Shown here: piece by piece, positions 22,047 through 30,532 of the stretch
Position numbering within the stretch: position 1 is the stretch's first letter
Layout: the number at the start of each line of letters is the position of its first letter
Assembly: GCA_017478105.1 (NCBI GenBank)
Contig: JAFVEF010000032.1
Coordinates: forward strand, 1-32,474
DNA: 32,474 nucleotides
Direction of reading: 5' to 3'
Source of the DNA: Bacilli bacterium
GTDB taxonomy: Bacteria > Bacillota_I > Bacilli_A > RF39 > UBA660
Made by a program: the position numbers and the translations under genes
The notes under the pieces: model-generated
Seen by the model: the letters and a program-made list of their open reading frames with translations, nothing else
The model's database searches: none
Told to the model about the DNA's origin: nothing

Positions 22047-23585
22047 ATGAATTATAGTAATGAAGAGTTAGTAAAATTTTATAGTAAGGCAATTTCTTTG
22101 GGATTAGATAAGTTAATAGAGACTAAACAGCATTTTCTTGATAAGAGTAAAAATGAAAAAAAGTCCTCTTCTGGATTGTTTGGTAAATCTAAAATACAAA
22201 TGGATATTAATAAATATGAAAAAGATATTAGTAGTATAAATAAAGCTAAAAAGTATGTTTGGAGTATTCAAAATACTAGATCTATTTCAATGAATGATAC
22301 TTGTATTAAAGCTATAATTGATATGATGCCATATTTAGAAGCAAAAGAACAAAAGGAATTACAAAAATTAGTTAATAATTCTTTAAAAGAAGCAAATAAA
22401 AGACAGTTTTCTAATATAAAGAACAATAAGAAATTAATAGTTTCTTCAATTAAAAATATTAATCCTAATGTAAGGGTTGAAGTTCATAATGATAATGATG
22501 ATTGGATTACAAATGTTTCTATGGAAGAAGCTATAAATAGGTTAATTGAATTAAAAGAGTCTGAAAAGAATATTAGTTTATTTAATGGTGATGAAGCTCA
22601 ATACAAGGAAGATATTCCTTTGATTGAACAAGTTAATACTATTTTATCTTCTGGTAAGACAAACAGTCCAACATATAAATATGTTTCTAAAAATAAAGAT
22701 AATATAATTGAGTTGTCTAAAAAAATAGTTATGCTTGAAAAACAAAAATCTATGATTTCTACATGTCGTAATTTGCTTAAGTCATATGATGGAGATAAAT
22801 CAGAATATAGAGATGTCATTGATTATGTATCATCATTAGTTGATAAAAGAATAAAAGATTCTATGGATTGTCGTAAAAGTTTAAATAAATATGATTTAGA
22901 TAGTATTAGTAATGTGGTTAATAATATAACTGAGGAGAATAAGAAAAAACAAGAAAAAGAAGATAAAGTAAATAATACTGAGATGGAGTTATCTAATTTA
23001 TATTTTAAGTTAGCGGAACTAAATCTACAACATGGTGATATTGCTGAGATAGCTGCTATAGAAGATAGAATTAGAGAACTTGAAGAGGTTGCTAGTAATA
23101 ATGTTAATATAGATGTTTCAAAGGCTAAAGAGGAAGCTAAAAGTCGTCTTGCTGATAAAATGGTTGAACAAGAAATGAGAGATGAAGAAGATAAAGCTTC
23201 ACAAAGACTTATTGGTCTTATGATTGCTGCTGATGAAGCGTTAGAGGCAGAAGCTTTAAATGTTTATAGAGAAAAACATCGAAAGAATTGGAATTTTGAA
23301 GACTTGGATAAGGGACCTGCTAGAGAAGAAATTGAACAAATTAAATCTGGTCTTAGATATAATGCTTTATTATCTCCTGAAGAAAGATGTTTTAATGATC
23401 TAAAAAAAGCAGGGGTTATACATGAGACTGCTACTTTGGAAACATTAACTAATGAGGAGAGAATAACTTTAAATAAAAACGTTCGCTTCTATGATGATTC
23501 TAAGTATTCTTATGTGACTCAATATAAAGAGTATTATGAGGCTTCAATGCCTTCTCAAGGAAGAGATGAAACACATCATAAATAA
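22047..23585 (+). CDS. Large charged helical protein, unknown
   Basis: Cytoplasmic 512-aa protein with no membrane segment and no recognised family. Residues 1-250 are mostly helical, with a Ser/Lys/Phe-Gly-rich loop (KSSSGLFGKSK). The region about 295-400 is strongly charged, with heptad-like coiled coil (EENKKKQEKEDKVNNTEMELSNLYFKLAELN, then AKEEAKSRLADKMVEQEMRDEEDKAS). A C-terminal segment about 420-512 is less charged. RBS is AGGAGTGG; it has its own promoter and terminator. It lies upstream of a second large coiled-coil gene and may work with it, but no direct link is seen. Confidence 0.7.
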   Translation: MNYSNEELVKFYSKAISLGLDKLIETKQHFLDKSKNEKKSSSGLFGKSKIQMDINKYEKDISSINKAKKYVWSIQNTRSISMNDTCIKAIIDMMPYLEAKEQKELQKLVNNSLKEANKRQFSNIKNNKKLIVSSIKNINPNVRVEVHNDNDDWITNVSMEEAINRLIELKESEKNISLFNGDEAQYKEDIPLIEQVNTILSSGKTNSPTYKYVSKNKDNIIELSKKIVMLEKQKSMISTCRNLLKSYDGDKSEYRDVIDYVSSLVDKRIKDSMDCRKSLNKYDLDSISNVVNNITEENKKKQEKEDKVNNTEMELSNLYFKLAELNLQHGDIAEIAAIEDRIRELEEVASNNVNIDVSKAKEEAKSRLADKMVEQEMRDEEDKASQRLIGLMIAADEALEAEALNVYREKHRKNWNFEDLDKGPAREEIEQIKSGLRYNALLSPEERCFNDLKKAGVIHETATLETLTNEERITLNKNVRFYDDSKYSYVTQYKEYYEASMPSQGRDETHHK

Positions 23586-23610
23586 AGTCAAATTAATTGA
23601 CTTTTTTTTA
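23584..23610 (+). terminator. Terminator after 22047 gene, overlapping next -35
   Basis: Eight-bp stem AAAGTCAA / TTGACTTT (23584-23591 / 23597-23604), loop ATTAA, T-run. The 3' arm contains TTGACT (23597-23602), which with TAAACT at 23620-23625 (17-nt spacer) may be the promoter of the next operon; that -10 is weak. Confidence 0.65.
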
Positions 23611-23658
23611 TTGGAATGATAAACTTAATTAATAGAATAATGATAGTAGGTGAGTATA

Positions 23659-23946
23659 GTGATTGTAGGTTTTGATGGTGAAAAAGTTATATTAAAAAAG
23701 GGTGATAAAGAAGTATCTTGTGATATTTTATTTACATTTGATTGTGAAGATACTATGAAGTCTTATATTGGTTATTCAAATAATGAGATTGCTTCTAATG
23801 ACAGAAAAAATATTTATATTTCTTCCTACAGTCCTTTAAGTGGTGATTTTAAGTTACATGATATAAGTGATCAAAAGGAATTTGATATGATTCTTAAAGT
23901 ATTAGAGAATTTAAGTAAAGATAGTGAACAGGAGGTAAACTCATGA
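23659..23946 (+). CDS. DUF1292 domain protein
   Basis: Small 95-aa protein of the DUF1292 (YrzB-like) family: DILFTFDCEDTMKSYIGYS followed by NIYISSYSP and a C-terminal LHDISDQKEFDMILKVLENL segment matches the family pattern LLTFDxxxxxKSYVVY...VYASSY....E.EWDLIEEVLE. The function of the family is unknown; in Bacillus it often lies near yrzL/yrrK. The start is GTG 23659, 6 nt after AGGTG; a GTG at 23650 lies within that RBS. It overlaps the next gene by four bases (ATGA), so it is co-translated with a large coiled-coil protein, an unusual neighbour. Confidence 0.7.
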   Translation: MIVGFDGEKVILKKGDKEVSCDILFTFDCEDTMKSYIGYSNNEIASNDRKNIYISSYSPLSGDFKLHDISDQKEFDMILKVLENLSKDSEQEVNS

Positions 23947-26822
23947 GTGATGATTATAAACCAATACTTGAGGGTGTTTTAAAACAAGAAGATTTAAATG
24001 GAAGAGAGCCTCTAGAGATTGTTAAAGAGGAGTTATTAAAGAATGGTTATCCTGTTTCAGATATAAATAATTATGATGTTATCTTTAGTGGAGTAGATGA
24101 TCAAGATACAAGGTATGAAGTTCATATGAAGGACGATACTAATGATTTAGAATTAAAAGATAATTTAAAGGAAATTGAGGATTTAAGAAATTCTATCGAA
24201 TATTCTAATAAGAGCGATCAAGAAAAATTATTAGATTTAGCTTTTCAAAAAATAGATAAACTTGAAAAAGAAATTAAAGATAAGACTAATATTAATGACT
24301 ATTTACTTACCGAGATTAAAAGTGTTGATACAGCATTAGATAAAGTTAAAAGTGTTATTCAAGAGTATGTTAAAAAGTTCAATGAGTTAGAAGATGAAAT
24401 GAAAAAAATAGTAGCTTCACAAAAAGAGGCTTTTGAAAATTTAGAACATTTATCTGAAGAGGATATTAATAAACTTAAGAATGATTTTAGAGATAAGAAG
24501 AAAGAAAGAAATAAATCTTCTGTTTCAGTACTTAAGATGATTAATCTTGAAAAAGGAAAGATTAAATCTTTACAAAGAAAAAAGAATCATTTGAAGAATG
24601 ATTTATTAAAAGCTGAGGCTTTAGGATTAAATGTCGATGAATATTTAAATATAAATAAAACATTACGTAGTAGAAAACTTATGAATAGTATTCTTGAGAA
24701 TAAGGGTTTAAAAGATATTATTTCTAAGAAAAGTGAAGAGAGAAGTGCTGAAGAAAAGAATTTATTAAAAGATGCTAAGGAAGAAATATTATTAGAAGTT
24801 ACTAATCTTTATAAGAAGAATAATGATTCTTCAATAGAGAAGATAATTGATGCATTATATAATGTAGATACTTCTTTGAAAAAAGAAAATGAAAGTAGAA
24901 AACTTCCATTATCTGTTAATGATATTAAAGAAGTTCGTAATAAAAAGAAAGCTTTAGTAGAAAGGGTTGTTGGTAATAAGAAGAAAACTAATTATAAACC
25001 TAGTAAAGCGCCTCTTGATATGAAAGATGTTTCTATTGCTTCATTTGCGAATAATGCGAATAAAGAATATAGGGAAAAACTACTTTCAGATGCTGCTAAA
25101 AAGAAAAATAGTGTTTCAGTTGATAAAAAATCCGATCAATTAAATATTCCATCTTTTGCGAATAATGAATATTTAAGAAAACATTCTAATGATAAATTAG
25201 TAGTTTCTAAAAAGAGTTTAAATAATTCTTTGGATAAACCTATTAAAAATAAAACTAATTTAGATGCAACTGTTGATTTAAATGATGTATTAAATCTTTT
25301 ACCTAAAGATGTTATTAGTGATAATAAGAATGAAAATACTAATACTGTTTCTGTTTCTAGTATTGCTAAAAAATTAACTAAGGGTTTAGTTATATATGAT
25401 AAAGATGTAGAGCATTATACTGCTTCTAATGTATGGGCTAGTCGTGAATTTACTGAGGAATTAGAAAAGAATGATTATTCTTATAATTTAATTACCATGG
25501 TAAAAGAAACTGCTAAAGTTAGTGGTAAAATTCTTAAGAAATTAGGAAATAATTTACTTACTTCTAATCGTTGTCGTGAGGCTATGAGTGAAGTTAAGAA
25601 TAGATTTAATAGTTTAGATGATTTTGAAAAAGATGCTTTATTAAATAGTTATTTAGATGGATCTTTGAGTAATAATTTACCATTTTCTATAGATGTATTA
25701 TTAAATTCTAGTATAGTTAATTATTCTTTAGAAAAAATGGATAAAGAAGTAAGCTACTGTTATCAAGATTTAGTTCCTTGTATTGGACAGATACAAGCTT
25801 GTGAGCAAATACTTACTCATGAAAAGTTATCTGAGAATGAAAAAAATGCTTTTTTAAGAGAATATCAAGTTTTAAATAATAGAGCTAGTAGTTCTATTTC
25901 AATGATTTTTGAAAATAGAAAAAAAGCTTATAAGATATTTGATAAGGAAAAAGATAATTCTTTAGTAAAGAAATATACTACTGTTGGTTATTATTATGAT
26001 AAAGATAAAAATTGTGATGATCAGGTATCTTTAGATAGATATTCTAGAACTTTAGATAAGAAAATTGAAAATAATGATTCGCAAGGAATAGTTGATTATT
26101 TCTTCTTAGTTGAAGCTTTATATTCTAAAGAGTTTTATAAGCCTAATGAAAAATATGAATATCTATGTGGAGTTTTAGGACTTAAAAATAATGAAGATGT
26201 TAATCAAGGATTAAGTGTTATGACTGTATCTGAAGCTATTTGTAGAGATATAAATGTTCATTCATTAAGAAGTGCTAAACTACAAAATTTACTTGATGAT
26301 AATAATGTGACTATGAAGGATTTAGATTTATCTAAATGGAAGTATAATAATTTAATAAATCATGATAATAATAAGTTTGTAAATCCATTTATGGAAGATG
26401 TTAATACAACTATGAATTATGAATTTTTGCAATTACAAGCTGGTAAGGAAGATACAAATAAGTTTTTAACTGATATGGATAATATAGTTGAACAGAGTAA
26501 TAAAAAAACTATAGATGTATTTAAAAATAGTATGAATTTATTAAATGAATATAGTAAAACTGATAGTAAATATCCTATATCCGATGTTGAAGAAATATTA
26601 GTAGATTTATCTTCTTCTGATTTAATAGATGATTTAGTTAAAAATTATCCTAATCCTTCTAAATGGAATAAATATTTAAAAGAAAAGGCTGAAGGATTTC
26701 AAGCAATACCTACAGAGATATTACTTGCGGTATTTAACTCAAGAATTACTGATAGTTATACTAATATTGTTTCTTCTTATATGAAGAATGAATTAGATAA
26801 GAGTAATGATATAAAAAAATAA
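23943..26822 (+). CDS. Giant coiled-coil protein, unknown
   Basis: A 959-aa cytoplasmic protein with no recognised family. Residues about 65-245 are a coiled coil (LEDEMKKIVASQKEAFENLE and neighbours), followed by a linker (about 320-460) with two copies of a short motif SFANN (367-371 and 404-408, encoded by an identical 12-base repeat, TTTGCGAATAAT), then a C-terminal helical domain to 959. The start overlaps the DUF1292 stop (ATGA). It is the last gene before the bidirectional terminator. Low complexity and coiled-coil content suggest a cytoskeletal, polar or phage-like structural protein, or an adaptor; no enzymatic motif is seen. Confidence 0.75.
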   Translation: MSDDYKPILEGVLKQEDLNGREPLEIVKEELLKNGYPVSDINNYDVIFSGVDDQDTRYEVHMKDDTNDLELKDNLKEIEDLRNSIEYSNKSDQEKLLDLAFQKIDKLEKEIKDKTNINDYLLTEIKSVDTALDKVKSVIQEYVKKFNELEDEMKKIVASQKEAFENLEHLSEEDINKLKNDFRDKKKERNKSSVSVLKMINLEKGKIKSLQRKKNHLKNDLLKAEALGLNVDEYLNINKTLRSRKLMNSILENKGLKDIISKKSEERSAEEKNLLKDAKEEILLEVTNLYKKNNDSSIEKIIDALYNVDTSLKKENESRKLPLSVNDIKEVRNKKKALVERVVGNKKKTNYKPSKAPLDMKDVSIASFANNANKEYREKLLSDAAKKKNSVSVDKKSDQLNIPSFANNEYLRKHSNDKLVVSKKSLNNSLDKPIKNKTNLDATVDLNDVLNLLPKDVISDNKNENTNTVSVSSIAKKLTKGLVIYDKDVEHYTASNVWASREFTEELEKNDYSYNLITMVKETAKVSGKILKKLGNNLLTSNRCREAMSEVKNRFNSLDDFEKDALLNSYLDGSLSNNLPFSIDVLLNSSIVNYSLEKMDKEVSYCYQDLVPCIGQIQACEQILTHEKLSENEKNAFLREYQVLNNRASSSISMIFENRKKAYKIFDKEKDNSLVKKYTTVGYYYDKDKNCDDQVSLDRYSRTLDKKIENNDSQGIVDYFFLVEALYSKEFYKPNEKYEYLCGVLGLKNNEDVNQGLSVMTVSEAICRDINVHSLRSAKLQNLLDDNNVTMKDLDLSKWKYNNLINHDNNKFVNPFMEDVNTTMNYEFLQLQAGKEDTNKFLTDMDNIVEQSNKKTIDVFKNSMNLLNEYSKTDSKYPISDVEEILVDLSSSDLIDDLVKNYPNPSKWNKYLKEKAEGFQAIPTEILLAVFNSRITDSYTNIVSSYMKNELDKSNDIKK

Positions 26823-26850
26823 AGTATTAGATTAGTTCTAATACTTTTTT
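26821..26850. terminator. Bidirectional terminator
   Basis: Eleven-bp stem AAAGTATTAGA / TCTAATACTTT (26821-26831 / 26837-26847), loop TTAGT, with T on the right and A on the left. It serves the + strand gene ending at 26822 and the - strand exporter ending at 26849. Confidence 0.8.
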
Positions 26851-27991
26851 AATTGAATAATACTTTTTCTGATTTATATTGTTTAATTATTATATATAAG
26901 ACTATTGTTATTAAGAGAATTGTTGAAATAAACATAGATATTATATACAAATAGTTATAATTATTTTTATTTATATCATTATATATTTGAATATAATTTA
27001 TAAATGGAGTAATTGATATTAAAAAGTTTGTTTTTATATCAGCAAGAAAGGTAATCATTCCTGGAAAAACACTAATAAATGTAAGAGGGGTTAATTTACT
27101 TTGGGCTTCTTTAAATGATTTAGATAAAGAGGCAATTGAAATACATAAACCACTTATTAGAAGAGAATAACTTATAATTATTAAAAGAGTTATTGTTGCT
27201 TGTTTAATATTTGGAATGATACTTAAATCTTTAAATAAACTGATATTATTAGAAATATAAATAAATGCAAGTGTCGTTAAAATAAAACTTAGTATTCCTG
27301 TTACCATGGAAGATAGGGATACACTTAAGAATTTTCCAATTATTATATCTTTACTTTTAATTGGATAAGTAAGGAGTGTTTCTAGTGTACCTCTTTCTTT
27401 TTCTCCGGCTGTTGTATCAGTTGCTGGATAAGTTGCAGATATAGTAATAGCCATTATAATAAATAGAAAAGCATAACTAGTTATATAATTTATATAGAAA
27501 TTATCATTCTTTTTATTAAGTGTATTATAACTAATTTTTATTATATTAATTACTTCATCTGGATTAATATTTTTATCTATTAAATAATTATTTTGAAGAT
27601 ATAATTTATATTGTTCTAGATAAGAAGTAGCTTTAGCCATAGTTTTTAGACTTTCAGGATTATTCTCATCATAGTTTATATAGTAATTATTATTTTCTTT
27701 TTCAATATAGGCATTAATATCTCCTTTTTCATATAATTCTTTGATATTTTTATTTTTACTATTTATGTTTAAATTTGTAATTATTTCTTTTTCAATTTCA
27801 TCTAATTGATAATTAAAACCAATATTATATTCTTTTTCAGGGTTTTCTTTTTGTTCTATTTCAAATAAATAGCATAATCCAATTAATAATAAAGGCATTA
27901 TTATTGGTATTACTAACATCATTGATAAAGACTTTTTATCTCTAAATATTTCTCTTATTTCTTTTTTTAATACTAATAATATTTTATTCAT
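26849..27991 (-). CDS. ABC-2 type exporter permease, NatB-like
   Basis: Integral membrane subunit of an ABC exporter (380 aa). A cytoplasmic N-terminus (LKKEIREIFRDKKSLSMM) and a first helix at about 22-44 precede a large external domain (about 45-170) and five more helices. The hallmark cytoplasmic coupling segment TTAGEKERGTLETLLTYPI after the second helix is typical of the NatB/ABC2_membrane_3 group (sodium, drug or peptide export). The start is ATG 27991, 6 nt after GGAGGAG; it overlaps the stop codon of the ATPase gene by 8 bases, so the two are coupled. Longer starts add MEEKS and overlap the RBS. Transported substrate is unknown. Confidence 0.88.
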   Translation of the reverse strand: MNKILLVLKKEIREIFRDKKSLSMMLVIPIIMPLLLIGLCYLFEIEQKENPEKEYNIGFNYQLDEIEKEIITNLNINSKNKNIKELYEKGDINAYIEKENNNYYINYDENNPESLKTMAKATSYLEQYKLYLQNNYLIDKNINPDEVINIIKISYNTLNKKNDNFYINYITSYAFLFIIMAITISATYPATDTTAGEKERGTLETLLTYPIKSKDIIIGKFLSVSLSSMVTGILSFILTTLAFIYISNNISLFKDLSIIPNIKQATITLLIIISYSLLISGLCISIASLSKSFKEAQSKLTPLTFISVFPGMITFLADIKTNFLISITPFINYIQIYNDINKNNYNYLYIISMFISTILLITIVLYIIIKQYKSEKVLFN

Positions 27992-28733
27992 ACTTTTCTC
28001 CTCCAATTATTTTAAAGAAACTATCTCGTAAATTAGTTGTTTTTGTTTTTTCTTTTATAGCTGTTGGAGTTCCTTCAGCAATTATCTTTCCATGATTTAT
28101 TAGATAGACATAATCACAAATATTTTCAGCTTCTTCCATATAGTGAGTAGAGTATATTATACCTTTATTTTTCTTTCTTTCATCTTTAATAAAATCTAAT
28201 ATTATTTGACTAGATATTATATCTAGACCTGATGTTGCTTCATCTAAAATATAGTATTTAGGATTATGTATAAGACATCTTGCGACTCCTACTCTTTGAG
28301 TTTGTCCAGTAGATAAATTTTCTATTCTATTATATAAGAATGAGTCTAATTCTAATAATTTTGATATTTCTTTAATTCTTTTGTCATAGTCTTTTTTATA
28401 ATCATAAAACTCTAGTGTCATTTTTAATAATTCATAGGGAGATATAGTATTATATAATTTAGTATTTCCTGATAAATAAGCCATATCTTTTTTTATTTCT
28501 ATTTCATTATCTTTAATAGTTTTATCATCGTATAATATACTTCCACTGGTAGGATATAGAATACCTCCTATCATTCTAAGAAGAGTAGTTTTACCTGCTC
28601 CATTAGGGCCTAAAATACCTATGATTTTTCCTTCTTTTATTTCTATTGAAACATCGTTTACTGCAAAAAACTTTTCTTTTTTGTTATTGGTTTGTTTTGT
28701 GAATTGTTTCTTTAGATTAATTATTTTTATCAT
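27984..28733 (-). CDS. ABC exporter ATPase, NatA-like
   Basis: ATP-binding subunit (249 aa) partnering the permease at 26849. Walker A GPNGAGKTT (42-50), signature LSTGQ (140-144; variant of LSGGQ), Walker B YYILDE (160-165), D-loop SGLD and switch His197 (STHYMEE) are all present. An RBS AAGGAGG precedes ATG 28733, and an extended -10 lies just upstream. It is the only operon on the - strand, diverging from the superoxide reductase gene. NatA-type exporters are commonly regulated by two-component or MarR-type genes; none is adjacent here. Confidence 0.9.
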   Translation of the reverse strand: MIKIINLKKQFTKQTNNKKEKFFAVNDVSIEIKEGKIIGILGPNGAGKTTLLRMIGGILYPTSGSILYDDKTIKDNEIEIKKDMAYLSGNTKLYNTISPYELLKMTLEFYDYKKDYDKRIKEISKLLELDSFLYNRIENLSTGQTQRVGVARCLIHNPKYYILDEATSGLDIISSQIILDFIKDERKKNKGIIYSTHYMEEAENICDYVYLINHGKIIAEGTPTAIKEKTKTTNLRDSFFKIIGGEKYE

Positions 28734-28761
28734 AAATCCTCCTTGAATATTTTATAAAATA

Positions 28762-28770
28762 ATTATATCA
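28762..28770 (-). promoter_or_regulatory. Extended -10 of ABC exporter operon
   Basis: On the - strand this reads TGATATAAT (28770 to 28762), 29 nt before ATG 28733. The -35 is poor. On the opposite strand TTGAAT (28743-28748) with TATCAT (28766-28771), 17 nt apart, may drive the divergent gene at 28821, so the two promoters would overlap. Confidence 0.55.
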
Positions 28771-28820
28771 TAATATTAGGACTGATATGATTTTTTTTGT
28801 AATATTAGGAGTGGTGATTT

Positions 28821-29153
28821 ATGAAAATTATAAAAGATGATACAGGAAATATTTTGGCTTTATTAAAAGAAAATGGTCCTGTTAATGAGATGAAGTATAA
28901 TTGTGTTGAGGCATCTTTTGAAAAGCATTTACCGCAGTTTATTGTAAAAGGTGATAGGGTAGATGTAGTTGTTAATCATGTTATGGAAGATGATCATTAT
29001 ATTGAATGGATTTTAGTTGATTATTTAGATTGTCAAGTTATTAAGCATTTTATGCCAGGAGAAGAATGCGTTTTAAATACTTATTATAAAGAGGGAATGG
29101 TTGCCTATAGTTATTGTAATAAGCATGGTTTATGGAAAAATGAATTAAAATAA
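28821..29153 (+). CDS. Superoxide reductase (desulfoferrodoxin-type)
   Basis: Iron superoxide reductase (110 aa), reducing superoxide to hydrogen peroxide in anaerobes. The square-pyramidal Fe site ligands are all present: His36 (EKHLP), His53 and His59 (NHVMEDDHYIEW), Cys99 and His102 (YCNKHGLW), with Lys35 beside the first His as in the family. The N-terminal 25 residues (IIKDDTGNILALL) resemble the desulforedoxin domain (FYKCEVCGNIVELL) but have lost its Cys, so the rubredoxin-type Fe centre is gone, as in Treponema-type class III enzymes. It is divergent from the ABC exporter and 17 nt before a zinc-ribbon membrane protein gene. Confidence 0.85.
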   Translation: MKIIKDDTGNILALLKENGPVNEMKYNCVEASFEKHLPQFIVKGDRVDVVVNHVMEDDHYIEWILVDYLDCQVIKHFMPGEECVLNTYYKEGMVAYSYCNKHGLWKNELK

Positions 29154-29170
29154 TAAGAGGTGGTGATTTG

Positions 29171-30439
29171 ATGAAATTAGTTGCGGCAAAGTGTCCTAGT
29201 TGTGGGGCTAATATTAAAGTTGATACAAGTTTAAAATTTACTAAGTGTGAATATTGTGATAGTCAAATTGTAGTGGAAGAGGCAGTAGAAAACTTATTAA
29301 AAGTTGAATTGAAGGATTCTCCTACACTAGATAATTATCTAAAACTAGGAGAAAGATATTATAATAATAGAGAGTTTGGGGAAGCTTATAATGCTTATTC
29401 TAAAGCAGAAGAAATAGAACCAGATAATCCTATTGTGGTACTTAGAAAAGGAATAGCAAGATCTATGATATCTGAGTATAATAATTTTGATGTTAATTCA
29501 GCTACTTATGGATTAAAAAATGCTTTAGATTTAATGAAAAAAATGAAGTTTTCTCATGATGAGATGGATGATAGTATTGATGAAGTTGGATCTTGTTTAT
29601 ATGCTTCTTATAAATATTTATTAGATGTTTATAGAAATAATAAATTAGATAAAGATCAAACTAAAGGATATATAAATAGATTAGAAGCTTGTTTAGATGG
29701 TTTTGTTTATTTAGATTCAATTGAAGATAAAGGTAAAGCTTTAGATGAAAAAATAGTCTTAACAATCTTAGAAATAATTAATTCTATTATCGATAATTCT
29801 AATGGTAATTATCATTTAAGTACTTCATATTTAAATAAGTTAAAAGATATGAAAAAGAATTATCTAGAAAGAAGTGGTAATAGGGATGTTAAACCTAAGT
29901 ATAATTATTCAGAAAAAGTAGTAGAAGTTGATAATAAAAAAACTAAGTTTTATAATATTCTATCTTATGTAATGGTATTTTTCTTAGGTATATTATTACT
30001 TGGATCAATATTTAATAGTGAGAGTTTTTGGGTAATCTTATTATGGTTGTTGGCTACTTTGAGTTTTGTTCCTTATTTTAAAAGTCTTTTAATTAAAAAA
30101 TTTGGAAGTAATATGAAGACAATAGTATTAATAATTAGAGTCGTGTTAGTAGTTATATGTCTTATTTTACTTGGAACTACTCCAATGGTATTTGAAAATA
30201 CTTTTAAGAGTGATAATATAGCAATTGTTTTAAAGGAAGGTAAATATACTTATAAAGATGGTGATACTATTATTAGAGGTACTTATCAATGGGATAGTAA
30301 GAATAATAAATATTATATAAATGTTGAAGATGAGAATTCTAATAAATACACTTATGAGTATTATGATAATGGTGAAGGTGGTAGACTTTGTTTATATGAA
30401 ACAGATAAGTGTACTAAGATTTATTTACCAGTAGATTAA
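29171..30439 (+). CDS. Zinc-ribbon / TPR-like membrane protein, unknown
   Basis: A 422-aa protein with a modular layout: N-terminal zinc ribbon (Cys8, Cys11, Cys26, Cys29; KCPSCG...CEYCD), a short TPR-like helical repeat (about 50-90; LGERYYNNREFGEAYNAYSKAEEIEPDNP), a helical region to about 230, about three membrane segments within 262-340, and a C-terminal extracytoplasmic beta domain. The start is ATG 29171, 7 nt after AGAGGTGG; a TTG just before is rejected. It lies 17 nt after the superoxide reductase gene and so is probably co-transcribed with it. Function unknown; the zinc-ribbon membrane layout resembles many Bacillota sensor-like proteins. Confidence 0.75.
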   Translation: MKLVAAKCPSCGANIKVDTSLKFTKCEYCDSQIVVEEAVENLLKVELKDSPTLDNYLKLGERYYNNREFGEAYNAYSKAEEIEPDNPIVVLRKGIARSMISEYNNFDVNSATYGLKNALDLMKKMKFSHDEMDDSIDEVGSCLYASYKYLLDVYRNNKLDKDQTKGYINRLEACLDGFVYLDSIEDKGKALDEKIVLTILEIINSIIDNSNGNYHLSTSYLNKLKDMKKNYLERSGNRDVKPKYNYSEKVVEVDNKKTKFYNILSYVMVFFLGILLLGSIFNSESFWVILLWLLATLSFVPYFKSLLIKKFGSNMKTIVLIIRVVLVVICLILLGTTPMVFENTFKSDNIAIVLKEGKYTYKDGDTIIRGTYQWDSKNNKYYINVEDENSNKYTYEYYDNGEGGRLCLYETDKCTKIYLPVD

Positions 30440-30459
30440 AGGAGATTTTATCTCTTTTT
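30438..30459 (+). terminator. Terminator after 29171 gene
   Basis: Nine-bp stem AAAGGAGAT / ATCTCTTTT (30438-30446 / 30450-30458; one G-T pair), loop TTT, T-run following; begins at the stop codon. Confidence 0.75.
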
Positions 30460-30484
30460 TTGTTATAAAGCAATGTTATATTGT

Positions 30485-30513
30485 TTGACTTTTATATAAG
30501 ATTAACCTATAAT
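30485..30513 (+). promoter_or_regulatory. Promoter of LysR gene
   Basis: TTGACT (30485-30490), 17-nt spacer, TATAAT (30508-30513), RBS GAGGGG at 30521-30526. Confidence 0.8.
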
Positions 30514-30532
30514 AAGCCCTGAGGGGATTCAT

